This document shows, piece by piece, positions 53,658 through 62,988 of a stretch of 64,000 nt of DNA. The position numbers were made by a program, and so were the translations under genes. Location of the stretch: NCBI GenBank assembly GCA_021413825.1, contig JAIOPQ010000083.1, positions 6,179-70,178 on the forward strand, given 5' to 3'. Within the stretch, counting starts at the first letter, position 1. Each line of letters begins with the position of its first letter. Below the pieces are notes generated by a model, which saw only the letters and a program-made list of their open reading frames with translations, searched no databases and was not told the origin of the DNA. This DNA comes from Spirochaetia bacterium (lineage in GTDB: Bacteria; Spirochaetota; Leptospiria; Leptospirales; Leptonemataceae).

Positions 53658-54755
53658 ATGGCTTTACTATCACGCATCATTCTACCAACCATATCTCTAG
53701 CAGCTCTGCTCATTGGTTGTGGGCCTACGCCAAACATCATTCCTGATGCAAAGATTGGACAGGAGTATCCGGCCCCAGACGAGCAGGAAATCTCCAATCG
53801 AACCCTGGAAATGATCCTTGAGACATCTCGTAAAAATTACCCGGATGGTGCCCGCGTGCTGCGCGATGCTCATCCCAAAGCCCATGGATGTGTAAAGGCA
53901 AACTTTGAGGTTGCAAATAACGTTCCGCCCGAACTGGCGCATGGAATTTTTATCAAAGCAAATGCGTATCCGGCATGGATTAGATACTCAAACGGAGCAC
54001 CTGAATTTCCTAACTCCGACAAGGCCGGTGGAATTCGCGGTATGGCCGTCAAACTCATGGACGTCCCTGGCGAGAAACTTCTGGCCGATGAAAAAAATGC
54101 AAGGACCCAGGATTTTCTTCTGATATCGTTTCCGATTCTTCCAGTTGGCGAGCCCTCTGAATATTTGGAAATTTTTGAAGCCCGTTTCACAGGAAGCCCA
54201 ATGAAATATTTCTTTGGATGGAATCCGTTCAAATGGAAATTGCGAGCTTTCAATATAGTTCGTAAAATTCGCGCAGCAAAAGCGGCAGATCCTTTCGAGG
54301 TGCGTTACTTCAGCACGACTCCGTATCGTCTGGGACAGACTGCAGTAAAATATTCAACAAAGCCCTGCGAACTTACAAATGCGAAAATGCCAGAAAATCC
54401 AGGCGATAACTATCTCCGTGAGGCAATGGTGAGTCGTTTAAAGAGTGGCGGTGCTTGTTTTGAGTTTATGGTACAGCCGCAAATTGACGCGGTAAAAATG
54501 CCTCTGGAAGATTCCTCAATTGAATGGGACGAGCAGGCATCGCCGTTTGTAACGGTGGCAAAAATTCAAATTCCTCCACAGGAATTTGATACAGCTGACT
54601 TGAATCTAGCCTGTGACAATTTGTCTTTTACTCCCTGGCATTCTTTGCCAGAACATCAACCACTGGGTGGAATCAATCGAGTGCGTAAGACCGCTTACGA
54701 AGGTGTTTCAAAGTTCAGGCACGAACAGAACAAAGAGAAACGTCAGGAACCCTGA
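53658..54755 (+). CDS. catalase-like lipoprotein
   Basis: Lipobox ALLIGC; catalase-family pattern RVLRDAHPKAHGCVKANFEV...AYPAWIRYSNGAPEFPNSDKAGGIRGMAVKL...TQDFLLISFPI. Confidence 0.78.
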   Translation: MALLSRIILPTISLAALLIGCGPTPNIIPDAKIGQEYPAPDEQEISNRTLEMILETSRKNYPDGARVLRDAHPKAHGCVKANFEVANNVPPELAHGIFIKANAYPAWIRYSNGAPEFPNSDKAGGIRGMAVKLMDVPGEKLLADEKNARTQDFLLISFPILPVGEPSEYLEIFEARFTGSPMKYFFGWNPFKWKLRAFNIVRKIRAAKAADPFEVRYFSTTPYRLGQTAVKYSTKPCELTNAKMPENPGDNYLREAMVSRLKSGGACFEFMVQPQIDAVKMPLEDSSIEWDEQASPFVTVAKIQIPPQEFDTADLNLACDNLSFTPWHSLPEHQPLGGINRVRKTAYEGVSKFRHEQNKEKRQEP

Positions 54756-55790
54756 TTACTTACCAGTAATATCAAAAACTGATTTGTTCTCTTCGATCCA
54801 ACGAATCAGTTTTTCCACGCCCTCGCGTGGTTTGATCTTAGGATTGAATCCAAATTTCTTAGCTTCAGTGATGTCGCAGATAAAGTAGCGCATGTCACCC
54901 GGGCGTTCCGGATGAAATTCAATTACAGGTTTGCGGTCGAGTATCTGGCCGATCATGCTGATGCACTCGAGCAGACTGATCTTGTGATCTGGTCCTCCTC
55001 CAATGTTGTAAACACCAGGGCGCGGATTTTTGAAATAAGCAAGGTAGCTTGCTGCACCGTCAGCTGCGTATAGAATATCACGCGTTTGTTTGCCTGTTCC
55101 AAAAACGCGGACTGGTAAACCAAACACGGAGCGAATTGCAAAGTTAGCAACCCAACCATGATCTTCTCCGCCAAACTGGCGCGGTCCATAGATTCCAGTG
55201 AATCTAAACGACGCGCCGGGCGTCTTGAGCATGTCTGTAAATGTACGAACATAGTGTTCTGCAGCCATCTTGGAAGCGTGAAGGGGCGAAAGCTCACCCA
55301 CCATCACATCGTGGGTTTCGTCGATTGCTACTGGACTTCTTTCGTAGGCCGTTGCGCCTTCCGTCAGGGTGTTGTTGATCTGGTTTCCGTAAACGTGAAT
55401 GCTTGAAGTGTTTACTACGGGGATTCCATGTTTGCGCGCAGCATCCAGAACGTTGAATGTTCCAAGCACGTTGGTATTAAAGTCAAGACGAGGATCTTCC
55501 CAGGATAGAGTCATGGCAGGCTGAGCTGCAGTGTGAACGATGAAATTGCAACCAGCGCTGTGATCTTTCATTGCCTGCTCGTTGCAGACATCGGCTTTAA
55601 CCATTTCGCAGCCGATTCCTTTCAGGTAGTTCCAATTAAAGTCTCGAGTTTTCTCTGTGCCGTAGCCCGTGCGAGCAAGCTCGTACTTGGTCATGCTATC
55701 ATAGCTTACAACTTCCCAGCCTTCATTTCGAAACAGTTCGCATACATGCGAACCCAGGAACCCACATCCACCGGTTACTAAAACTTTCAT
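54756..55790 (-). CDS. NAD-dependent sugar epimerase/dehydratase (SDR)
   Basis: MKVLVTGGCGFLGSHVCELF, NTSSIHVYGNQ, YNIGGG; ASKMAAEHYV in place of YxxxK. Confidence 0.88.
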   Translation of the reverse strand: MKVLVTGGCGFLGSHVCELFRNEGWEVVSYDSMTKYELARTGYGTEKTRDFNWNYLKGIGCEMVKADVCNEQAMKDHSAGCNFIVHTAAQPAMTLSWEDPRLDFNTNVLGTFNVLDAARKHGIPVVNTSSIHVYGNQINNTLTEGATAYERSPVAIDETHDVMVGELSPLHASKMAAEHYVRTFTDMLKTPGASFRFTGIYGPRQFGGEDHGWVANFAIRSVFGLPVRVFGTGKQTRDILYAADGAASYLAYFKNPRPGVYNIGGGPDHKISLLECISMIGQILDRKPVIEFHPERPGDMRYFICDITEAKKFGFNPKIKPREGVEKLIRWIEENKSVFDITGK

Positions 55791-55839
55791 ACGTTTCCTC
55801 TACTCAATCAACTAAATCTGCGATAACTGCGCAAATGTC

Positions 55840-57003
55840 TCACTGTGCCACAATCGTTTCCAATTCTTTTGGAAGGGCTGCGGCAAGGACGGTCTTCTCT
55901 ACACCGAGTCCTTGCAAAGTTTCTTCTGAAAGACGCTGGCTTGTTTTACCCGGGCCAAAATCGATTACGGTTGTGATTTTTGGATCGTCTGCAACTGGCT
56001 TCATGGACTTATCCCAGTACAGCGGGTTGATCGCCATATCCAGATACATTCCAATGGCAATGTCTGAGTCCTGACGCAAATCGCGCCCGTCATAGAATGA
56101 ATAAACAGGAATCTTAAGCGCGCTTCCAGCATACGAAAAGCCCAGGCGCTTGATATCTGCCTCGAATGAAGGACGAATTGGTTCCATAAGAGCACAATGG
56201 AATGGGCAGCTTGTGCGCAGATACACCGCCTTGATCTTCTTTTCTGTGAGTGCTGCATTGTGCATTTCATTGAAACTCACAAGAGAACTTCTGAAAGAAG
56301 ACAGAATACGATTGGTCGGCGAATTGTAGAGACTAATGTAGATCTTCTTATCAGCAGGCAGGCTCTTGTTAGTCTCATCTACCATTGCCTGAATGGTTGC
56401 GTGCGTATCACCCACCACAGCCATCATGGGAGCCGGAGTTTTGTTTCCAATTTTTTCTGAACGCGCGATCTCTTCTGTTGTTGCAGCAAAGAACGGATGA
56501 GTTTCCTGAGCGCGAACACCGAGATATAGTAGATACTTAATATACTTTGAAGCGTTTGCATAATAGTCATCACCATCGAATGCAAGAGCAACAAGCGATG
56601 CAGGAATCAATCCCTGGCTATGACCGCTTGCTCCAGAGCTAGCTTCAACGAGTGACTTGCGTGAAAGGCCTTTGTTAACTGCGTTCTCAAAATGAGCAAG
56701 CTGCGTCACCTGAATCATTGGAATTGAAACCGCAGCGCAGGCCAGATAATCATCAGAAGGAATCTTAGTTTCATCATCGAGCCAGGCGCGAGCATCGAGT
56801 CCATTTGGAAGACCGACTGTTCCGTCCACGCGACTCTTCTCTTCTTCAAGTGCTGCAAGAGCTACATCAAAGAATTTCTTCATTGCAGGATCTTTATAAT
56901 ATTTTGAAAGCTCTTTGAACCAGGGTGCTCCCTGGCCGCCAAATTGAACGAAGAGCCTACCCTGACCCGCTTTGGCCTGAGCAATTAGTTTTGGATCTGA
57001 CAT
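55840..57003 (-). CDS. stand-alone acyltransferase related to fungal FAS-type SAT/AT domain
   Basis: FVQFGGQGAPWFKEL, nucleophile elbow SGHSQGLIPA, ISLYNSPTNRILSS, TSCPFHCALMEP. Confidence 0.8.
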   Translation of the reverse strand: MSDPKLIAQAKAGQGRLFVQFGGQGAPWFKELSKYYKDPAMKKFFDVALAALEEEKSRVDGTVGLPNGLDARAWLDDETKIPSDDYLACAAVSIPMIQVTQLAHFENAVNKGLSRKSLVEASSGASGHSQGLIPASLVALAFDGDDYYANASKYIKYLLYLGVRAQETHPFFAATTEEIARSEKIGNKTPAPMMAVVGDTHATIQAMVDETNKSLPADKKIYISLYNSPTNRILSSFRSSLVSFNEMHNAALTEKKIKAVYLRTSCPFHCALMEPIRPSFEADIKRLGFSYAGSALKIPVYSFYDGRDLRQDSDIAIGMYLDMAINPLYWDKSMKPVADDPKITTVIDFGPGKTSQRLSEETLQGLGVEKTVLAAALPKELETIVAQ

Positions 57004-57038
57004 ATACTTTCCCGGAGTTTAGTTTGGTTGAGGGCGCG

Positions 57039-57602
57039 TTATTTGTTCACGCGCTCCACAAAAGAAATATCGCGTAAATCAATCTTGATGCGATCGCCCT
57101 GTTTAACGTAGAGAGGAACCAGAACTTCACCACCTGTTTCCACCGTGATCTTCTTCTTGGAGGTTCCAACTGTGTCGCCTTTGATTGCATCTTCAGCATA
57201 GGTGACTTCGAGTTCAACGAAGTTTGGAGGGCTCACACCCACTGGATTTCCTTCGTAGAAGGTGATCTCAAACGGCATCTCTTCTTTCATGAACGGAAGA
57301 ACGTCTTCAATGAGATCTTTACTCAGACTGATTTGCTCAAAATCGTCCTTGTCCATAAATACAATATCATCCCCATCTGCATACAGATAGGTCATATAAC
57401 GCTTCTGCAGATCCACATCATCAATCTTGTCAGCCGCTTTAAACGTACGCTCAAGAACTGTGCCTCTTTTCAGGTGCTTCAGCTTTGTGCGGACAAACGC
57501 GCTACCCTTTCCAGGATTGACGAATTGAGAGAAGGTTACAGAATAAAGGTCATTGTCTACTTTAATGACCTGGCCTTTACGCAGGTCGATTGGGTCCATC
57601 AT
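57039..57602 (-). CDS. efp: elongation factor P
   Basis: IDLRKGQVIKVDNDLYSVTFSQFVNPGKGSAFVRTKLKHLKRGTVLERTF, GVSPPNFVELEVTYAE. Confidence 0.95.
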   Translation of the reverse strand: MMDPIDLRKGQVIKVDNDLYSVTFSQFVNPGKGSAFVRTKLKHLKRGTVLERTFKAADKIDDVDLQKRYMTYLYADGDDIVFMDKDDFEQISLSKDLIEDVLPFMKEEMPFEITFYEGNPVGVSPPNFVELEVTYAEDAIKGDTVGTSKKKITVETGGEVLVPLYVKQGDRIKIDLRDISFVERVNK

Positions 57603-58764
57603 GCAAAAGCAGATTTCTAAAAATCACTCAATAGTCAAACAGAATTACGATTGGAAATCGCAGCTCCAGAGTCGTATAACGACGCCAGAGGATCTGCTTC
57701 AATATTTACCCGGTTTGCCCGGCTCACAGATCTTCAAGGATTTGTATCAAAACGTAGACGAATTCAAACAATTGATGTCACATTTGAGTTCTGCCTTCCG
57801 TTTCGCTGTAACTCCCTATTACCTGGGGCTGGCAAATCCCGAAAGCGATCGCTGTCCAATTCTGCTCCAAATACTCCCGCAAAAATCTGAGCTCAAAGAT
57901 CAAGTTTTTACGCGACCGGATCCACTTGCAGAGGAAGCTCACGGTGCTGTTCCCGGTTTGACTCATCGTTATCCAGATCGAGCCCTCTGGTACCTCTCGC
58001 ACAATTGTGCAGTCTATTGCCGATTTTGCATGCGCAAGAGAAAAGTTTCACGGGCTGAATCCGTTACGGGTCGTGAAAACGATGAACCAGTGTTTAATTA
58101 CATCGAAAGTCATAAGGAAATCAAGGAAGTGATTCTCTCTGGTGGGGACCCGTTATCGCTTTCCGATGATACGCTGCATTCTCTGCTTATTAGATTGAAG
58201 AAAATCGAGCATCTATCCAGCATTCGCATTCATACGCGCATGCCTGTAACGCTTCCGCAACGTTTCAATGAAACGTTATGCGCAATTCTCCGCGAATCGT
58301 ATCCGGTCACGCTTGTAACTCATTTCAATCATCCAGTTGAATTGACCGAAGAAGCTGCTGCAGCCGTTCGCAATCTGCGAATGAGTGGCGTAATGGTACT
58401 GAATCAATCTGTCTTACTCAAAGATATAAACGATTCGGTTGAAACACAGGAAAGCCTCTTGCTTGGCCTCTTAAAAATCGGAATCAAGCCCTACTATTTA
58501 CACCAATGCGATGAAGTGAACGGAGTTTCTCATTTTCGAGCAAACATTCAAACGGGCCTGAAAATCATGCGTGATTTGCAGGGTAGAAATCCTGGGATTG
58601 CAATTCCTCGTTACGTACTCGACCTGCCTGGCGGCGGCGGAAAGGTACCGCTCGAAAACGATTATCAAATTACGGAAGGCAACAATACGCCTGGTCCAGG
58701 TAACAGCGTAAAAGTCTATGAGAACTGGGCCGGTGATCCGTATGTGATTATAGGAGATCGTTGA
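57601..58764 (+). CDS. epmB: EF-P beta-lysylation protein EpmB (KamA/YjeK-like radical SAM)
   Basis: Radical SAM CxxxCxxC in HNCAVYCRFCMRKRKVS; EVILSGGDPLSLSDDTL; adjacent to efp. ATG at 57601. Confidence 0.88.
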   Translation: MQKQISKNHSIVKQNYDWKSQLQSRITTPEDLLQYLPGLPGSQIFKDLYQNVDEFKQLMSHLSSAFRFAVTPYYLGLANPESDRCPILLQILPQKSELKDQVFTRPDPLAEEAHGAVPGLTHRYPDRALWYLSHNCAVYCRFCMRKRKVSRAESVTGRENDEPVFNYIESHKEIKEVILSGGDPLSLSDDTLHSLLIRLKKIEHLSSIRIHTRMPVTLPQRFNETLCAILRESYPVTLVTHFNHPVELTEEAAAAVRNLRMSGVMVLNQSVLLKDINDSVETQESLLLGLLKIGIKPYYLHQCDEVNGVSHFRANIQTGLKIMRDLQGRNPGIAIPRYVLDLPGGGGKVPLENDYQITEGNNTPGPGNSVKVYENWAGDPYVIIGDR

Positions 58765-59472
58765 GTGACCAGAACAATTCATACAGTCTTACTGTCGGGC
58801 GGAACTGGTAAACGCATGGGGATCGAAACGCCAAAGCAATTCCTGACACTGGCGAACAAACCCGTAATCGTGCACAGTGCTCAAACTTTGGGTCATCTAG
58901 ATTTTGCAGGGAATCGGATTTTGGGAGAAATGATCGTGATAGCCCCCTCAGAATACCAGGAAGCAACCAGGGCGGCTCTAGGTTCTCTGGAATGCCGCAT
59001 AACGTCAGGTGGGGAAACTCGGCAAGAGTCCACACTTAGCGGCCTTGCAGCTCTGGATGGAATTGCCAACGGCGAAGATATTGTTTTAATCCATGATGCA
59101 GCCAGACCCCTGATCACACCCCAGGAAGTGAAACGACTCTGCGATGGCCTGGAATCGAATCCTGACTTTGACATTGCATCGCTAGTGGGTCCCGTTTCAG
59201 AAACAATTGTAAGCGTTCAGCCAAACAGCGCAGCACATCTGGATCAACCGGTTCCGCGTGATACTTTGCGTGCTGTTAAGACACCGCAGGCGCTACGCTG
59301 GAAAATTGTTGATCGCTTGCGCGAGTTTCACGGTGATTTCACTGATCTGTTAAGCTGGGCGCATGCCGCTGGTCTCCCCGGTCTGCTGGTTCCCTGCGAT
59401 CCTGCCAATATCAAACTCACTTCACCTGCGGATTTGCCGCTACTCGAAAGTCTCGCCGCAAGCGGAAAATGA
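58765..59472 (+). CDS. ispD: 2-C-methyl-D-erythritol 4-phosphate cytidylyltransferase
   Basis: VLLSGGTGKRMGIETPKQFLTLANKPVIVHS, ITSGGETRQESTLSGL, IHDAARPLI, TPQALR, DPANIKLTSPADL; GTG start directly after the epmB stop. Confidence 0.93.
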   Translation: MTRTIHTVLLSGGTGKRMGIETPKQFLTLANKPVIVHSAQTLGHLDFAGNRILGEMIVIAPSEYQEATRAALGSLECRITSGGETRQESTLSGLAALDGIANGEDIVLIHDAARPLITPQEVKRLCDGLESNPDFDIASLVGPVSETIVSVQPNSAAHLDQPVPRDTLRAVKTPQALRWKIVDRLREFHGDFTDLLSWAHAAGLPGLLVPCDPANIKLTSPADLPLLESLAASGK

Positions 59473-59506
59473 TTCGGAAAATTCCAGGTCCTGGTTACAA
59501 AGGCCT

Positions 59507-60034
59507 ATGCGACTTTTTGTGGCGCTTGAACTCCCGGAAGATGTATGCGAGAAATTAGCGGAACTCTGTCACGGACTTGCTGGAGTTCGGTGGTCGTCCG
59601 CGGATCAATTCCATCTAACTTTACACTTTTTGGGCGAGCGCGAGAATATAGAAGAAATTGAATCAGCGCTCGCTTCTTTGCATTGTGATTCCTTTCCGCT
59701 TTTACTGAGCGGCGTCGGACGATTTGTAGCCGAACGCGGCAATGGGGCCATTTGGGCCGGCGTTCAAAACTCTGAGCCACTACAAGAGCTTCATTCGCAG
59801 ATCGGTAAGGCATTGCGAAGCGTTGGGGTCTCGCCCGAAAAACGAACATACTCACCACACGTAACTCTGGGTAGAATCCAGAGCGCGACCAATGAACGGA
59901 TCCACGAGTATCTTGATCAATTCCAGGGTTTCCAGGCGAGCGTTTCTGAGGTCACGGAGTTCTCCCTTTTTTCAAGTCGTTTGAGGCCTGAGGGGCCGAT
60001 TCATAGCATAATCCAACAATACGAATTCACTTGA
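59507..60034 (+). CDS. thpR: RNA 2',3'-cyclic phosphodiesterase (2H family)
   Basis: MRLFVALELPEDV, HxTx motifs HLTLHFLG and HVTLGR. Confidence 0.92.
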   Translation: MRLFVALELPEDVCEKLAELCHGLAGVRWSSADQFHLTLHFLGERENIEEIESALASLHCDSFPLLLSGVGRFVAERGNGAIWAGVQNSEPLQELHSQIGKALRSVGVSPEKRTYSPHVTLGRIQSATNERIHEYLDQFQGFQASVSEVTEFSLFSSRLRPEGPIHSIIQQYEFT

Positions 60035-61050
60035 GATTTCTCGACCAATTTGATTCTATCGACCTGATGCGTTTCCTGGTTTTGATACTTGCACTTGCAG
60101 TTCCGCACGCAGCCTTCGCAGGCCACGGAACCGTCCTATTTAACCAGGCGTACAAAGCAGAAGAATCCGATCCGGAGGGATCAATCCCCATGTATCGCGC
60201 AGCTCTAAATGCGGGGCTCAGCGCCGATCTTGCGCGTGCAGCACACTGGCGGCTTTTCTTCATATTTAAAGATCAAGAGAGCTACGGCCTGGCCTTACGC
60301 GAAGCTGATTATCTACCAGCCAATGCGAGAAGCCAGATCGTTGCGAGCATCCGTGAACGCTATGCAGTAAAACAAGAAATCGTCGATCGCTACATGGTAG
60401 CACTCCGCGAAGTCTCATCCAGCGACACTTCCAGGAAGAAATCGGGCGCGCATAATCTGACTCAAATTTATGAATCCTCACCTCCATCGCTTAGACGACG
60501 CATCTTGCTTGATCTGTCTGAAAACGAAGCCGAAGAAACAGCGCTCACATTGATACAAAAAGAAGGCGAGGATACGGAAGGCCTATTGCGCGAAGCTGAT
60601 CTCCTGGTCTTTATGGGAAGAAATGCAGAGGCGGAAAAGCTTATTCAGAAAATCTACATCCAGGATGATTTGAGCTCGGAACAGAAAACTAGAATCGTAT
60701 ATTTGCTTGGTCGAGCTCGCCGTGACTCGGGGCGTGATATTGAATTATTTAGAACTGCAGAACAGTATGCTGAAGGCGATGAGCGCTTGCGCATGCGCGC
60801 GCTGGCTGCGTATGGTCTTTTGCGTCAAGGCTATCCGGAACAAGCTCGGGCTTTGATGCGCGGAGTTCCCATTGTGCGCGATGCAGACATTGAGCTGCTC
60901 GATCTATTGCTCCGCGCTGAAATTGATGATGATAAGAAAGCAATGAAAAGCCTGGTCGCCAGGCGATCTACTCTCAAAGAGATCGTCCGTAAGAAGCGCG
61001 ATTCATACCTGGCGTCGCGCGCACTCAAGTTGATTGGAGGGCGCGATTGA
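60031..61050 (+). CDS. exported TPR-like helical-repeat protein
   Basis: Signal-peptide-like FLVLILALAVPHAAFAG; helical-repeat composition. Start ambiguous (60031 or ATG at 60067). Confidence 0.6.
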   Translation: MRFLDQFDSIDLMRFLVLILALAVPHAAFAGHGTVLFNQAYKAEESDPEGSIPMYRAALNAGLSADLARAAHWRLFFIFKDQESYGLALREADYLPANARSQIVASIRERYAVKQEIVDRYMVALREVSSSDTSRKKSGAHNLTQIYESSPPSLRRRILLDLSENEAEETALTLIQKEGEDTEGLLREADLLVFMGRNAEAEKLIQKIYIQDDLSSEQKTRIVYLLGRARRDSGRDIELFRTAEQYAEGDERLRMRALAAYGLLRQGYPEQARALMRGVPIVRDADIELLDLLLRAEIDDDKKAMKSLVARRSTLKEIVRKKRDSYLASRALKLIGGRD

Positions 61051-61964
61051 ACTCCCAGGTGAAACTGTCATTGAAACTCCTTTTGTTCGCGGGCTGTCTG
61101 GTTCTCGCAACTCATTGCGCAAGCAGCAGTATCCAGGAGAATCCAGAATCGGAAATGGAAGCTCGGAATGCTCGCGAAATTTCAGAACGTGAGGCCCTGC
61201 GGCGACGCCTTGCCGAAGAAGAACAAAAGCGCTCATCTACAATGAAACAAATCGCGGAAGAAAAGGCGGCGCGTGAAAGGGTGCGTCAGGAAGCCAGGCG
61301 CAAAGAAGAAGAAAGGCGAAGCCGCGCAGAGATTGCTGCGGCTAAACAGGAAGAAGATCGGAGACGTCGCGAACAGGCGCAAGAAAAATCAAGAGAACAG
61401 AAAGAACGCGAAGAAGAGCAGAAGCTCAAAGAGGAAGAGGAAACAAAAGCGAGGCTCGAAGCGGACCGCATTGAAGCGGAACGCAAAAGACTTGAAGAAA
61501 GAGAGAAGCGCAGGCTCAAAGCAGACCCGGATCGCCGGGCATTCTTTAGAATAGAATCGCGAAAATTCGGTGAGAATATTGTCTGTAGGATCCCTTCATC
61601 GCAGAATGCAATGGTCTATCGCAATAAGAAGCCATTGCAATTCCACGGATTCGCTGCTGGAAGAGAACTGATTCGCCCTGACGTGGACCAGGGCATGGTA
61701 CTTCAGGCGGGCGAGCTTTCAAGCAACCTGACGGGCAGGAAAGGAAATTTCATCGTAATCGTGTTGCCGGATGAAAAATCGAGAACCCTCTTACAGGAAT
61801 TCGATCTGCTACGTTGCGATGGAGTGCCCGGCTCTGCGTTTGTGATCGGGATAGAGTCAGATGGGGAAGGGTCTATTCTGATGGAAGTGGAGCAATCTGA
61901 GCAGCGCAGTTCGGGTCGCTACTATAGAATTGCACCGGATTCTGTGCGGATTGTAAAAGATTGA
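61047..61964 (+). CDS. lipoprotein-like protein with long charged helix
   Basis: LLLFAGCLVLATHCASSS N-terminus then about 110 residues of E/K/R-rich helix; 4-nt overlap with the upstream gene. Confidence 0.65.
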   Translation: MNSQVKLSLKLLLFAGCLVLATHCASSSIQENPESEMEARNAREISEREALRRRLAEEEQKRSSTMKQIAEEKAARERVRQEARRKEEERRSRAEIAAAKQEEDRRRREQAQEKSREQKEREEEQKLKEEEETKARLEADRIEAERKRLEEREKRRLKADPDRRAFFRIESRKFGENIVCRIPSSQNAMVYRNKKPLQFHGFAAGRELIRPDVDQGMVLQAGELSSNLTGRKGNFIVIVLPDEKSRTLLQEFDLLRCDGVPGSAFVIGIESDGEGSILMEVEQSEQRSSGRYYRIAPDSVRIVKD

Positions 61965-61999
61965 ATTTGACCGTCTGCAAAGAACGCTGAAACTAATCC

Positions 62000-62944
62000 G
62001 TGCGCTTGATTTCAAAACTACAGCTAAGCCTGTTGCTCGGTGCCATTTCCTGCTCAGCACAGATTCGCAATATTGAAATAATCGAAAAAGATCCTTTAAT
62101 CCTCAAACAGAGTGAAGCGAGCGTTTCTCAACCGTTGCCCTGGAAAGAACAGGCTACACCGGAAGCAAATGCCCTAAACGACGCAGGGGTCATGGCCCTT
62201 CGGCAAGGAAAACTGGATATCGCGGAAGAATCGTTTCGCAAAGCAATTGAGAAATCACCGTTATTCGGCATTGCTTATCTCAATCTCGCCAGAATTTATC
62301 TCATCTCTGAAGAAGACCCCGCTGCGCGAACCGTCTATGATCGCCTGGTAGCTGGCCCCCATTCTGGAGATGAACTCTATGCTGTTGCAGAACAGCTTGT
62401 GCGATTCGCGCGCAGCCAGGAAGGCACAATGCTCATGGAAAGTCTGGCCCTCACGCGGAAAGCTGGAGCTAAGCCTGCCCTGTATCTAGGAAACGCAGCC
62501 CTCGGAAAACAGGAATACCGCGACGCTGATGCATTTTTTGAACGCGCCCTTACTATCGACGGAAAGAGCGCTGAAGCCTGGCTGGGCAAGGGATACATAC
62601 GATTCCTTGCGCGAGATTTTCTACGCGCCTCCGATTACTTTGCACAGGCTACTGCGGCAGGTTCCAGAGAACCCAGGCTTTGCGGCTTGCATCTCGAATC
62701 ACTTTATAGGACAGGCAAACTTTCCGCAGCCTCGGTTTTGATGCAAAGTTGCAAAGGTGACGATCCGGAGCTAATAGAGACTAAGGTTAGGATCACTCTG
62801 GCCCTGAACCCGTTTGATGACGTTATGCCCCTTCTGCGCGATATGCCGGAGGAATCACGCCTTAACCTGCACCGAAAACTATTTGGAACTGACCGTCGCC
62901 CGGCAATCAATCAAATCCGCGCGGATCTAGAACTGGGATACTGA
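62000..62944 (+). CDS. TPR-repeat protein
   Basis: NDAGVMALRQGKLDIAEESFRKAIEKSPLFGIAYLNLARIY; EYRDADAFFERALTIDGKSAEAWLGKGYIRF. Confidence 0.82.
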   Translation: MRLISKLQLSLLLGAISCSAQIRNIEIIEKDPLILKQSEASVSQPLPWKEQATPEANALNDAGVMALRQGKLDIAEESFRKAIEKSPLFGIAYLNLARIYLISEEDPAARTVYDRLVAGPHSGDELYAVAEQLVRFARSQEGTMLMESLALTRKAGAKPALYLGNAALGKQEYRDADAFFERALTIDGKSAEAWLGKGYIRFLARDFLRASDYFAQATAAGSREPRLCGLHLESLYRTGKLSAASVLMQSCKGDDPELIETKVRITLALNPFDDVMPLLRDMPEESRLNLHRKLFGTDRRPAINQIRADLELGY

Positions 62945-62988
62945 ATTTTTTTGTTGTCCTGTTCTGTTGTGCCTTTGCAATCAGGTTA

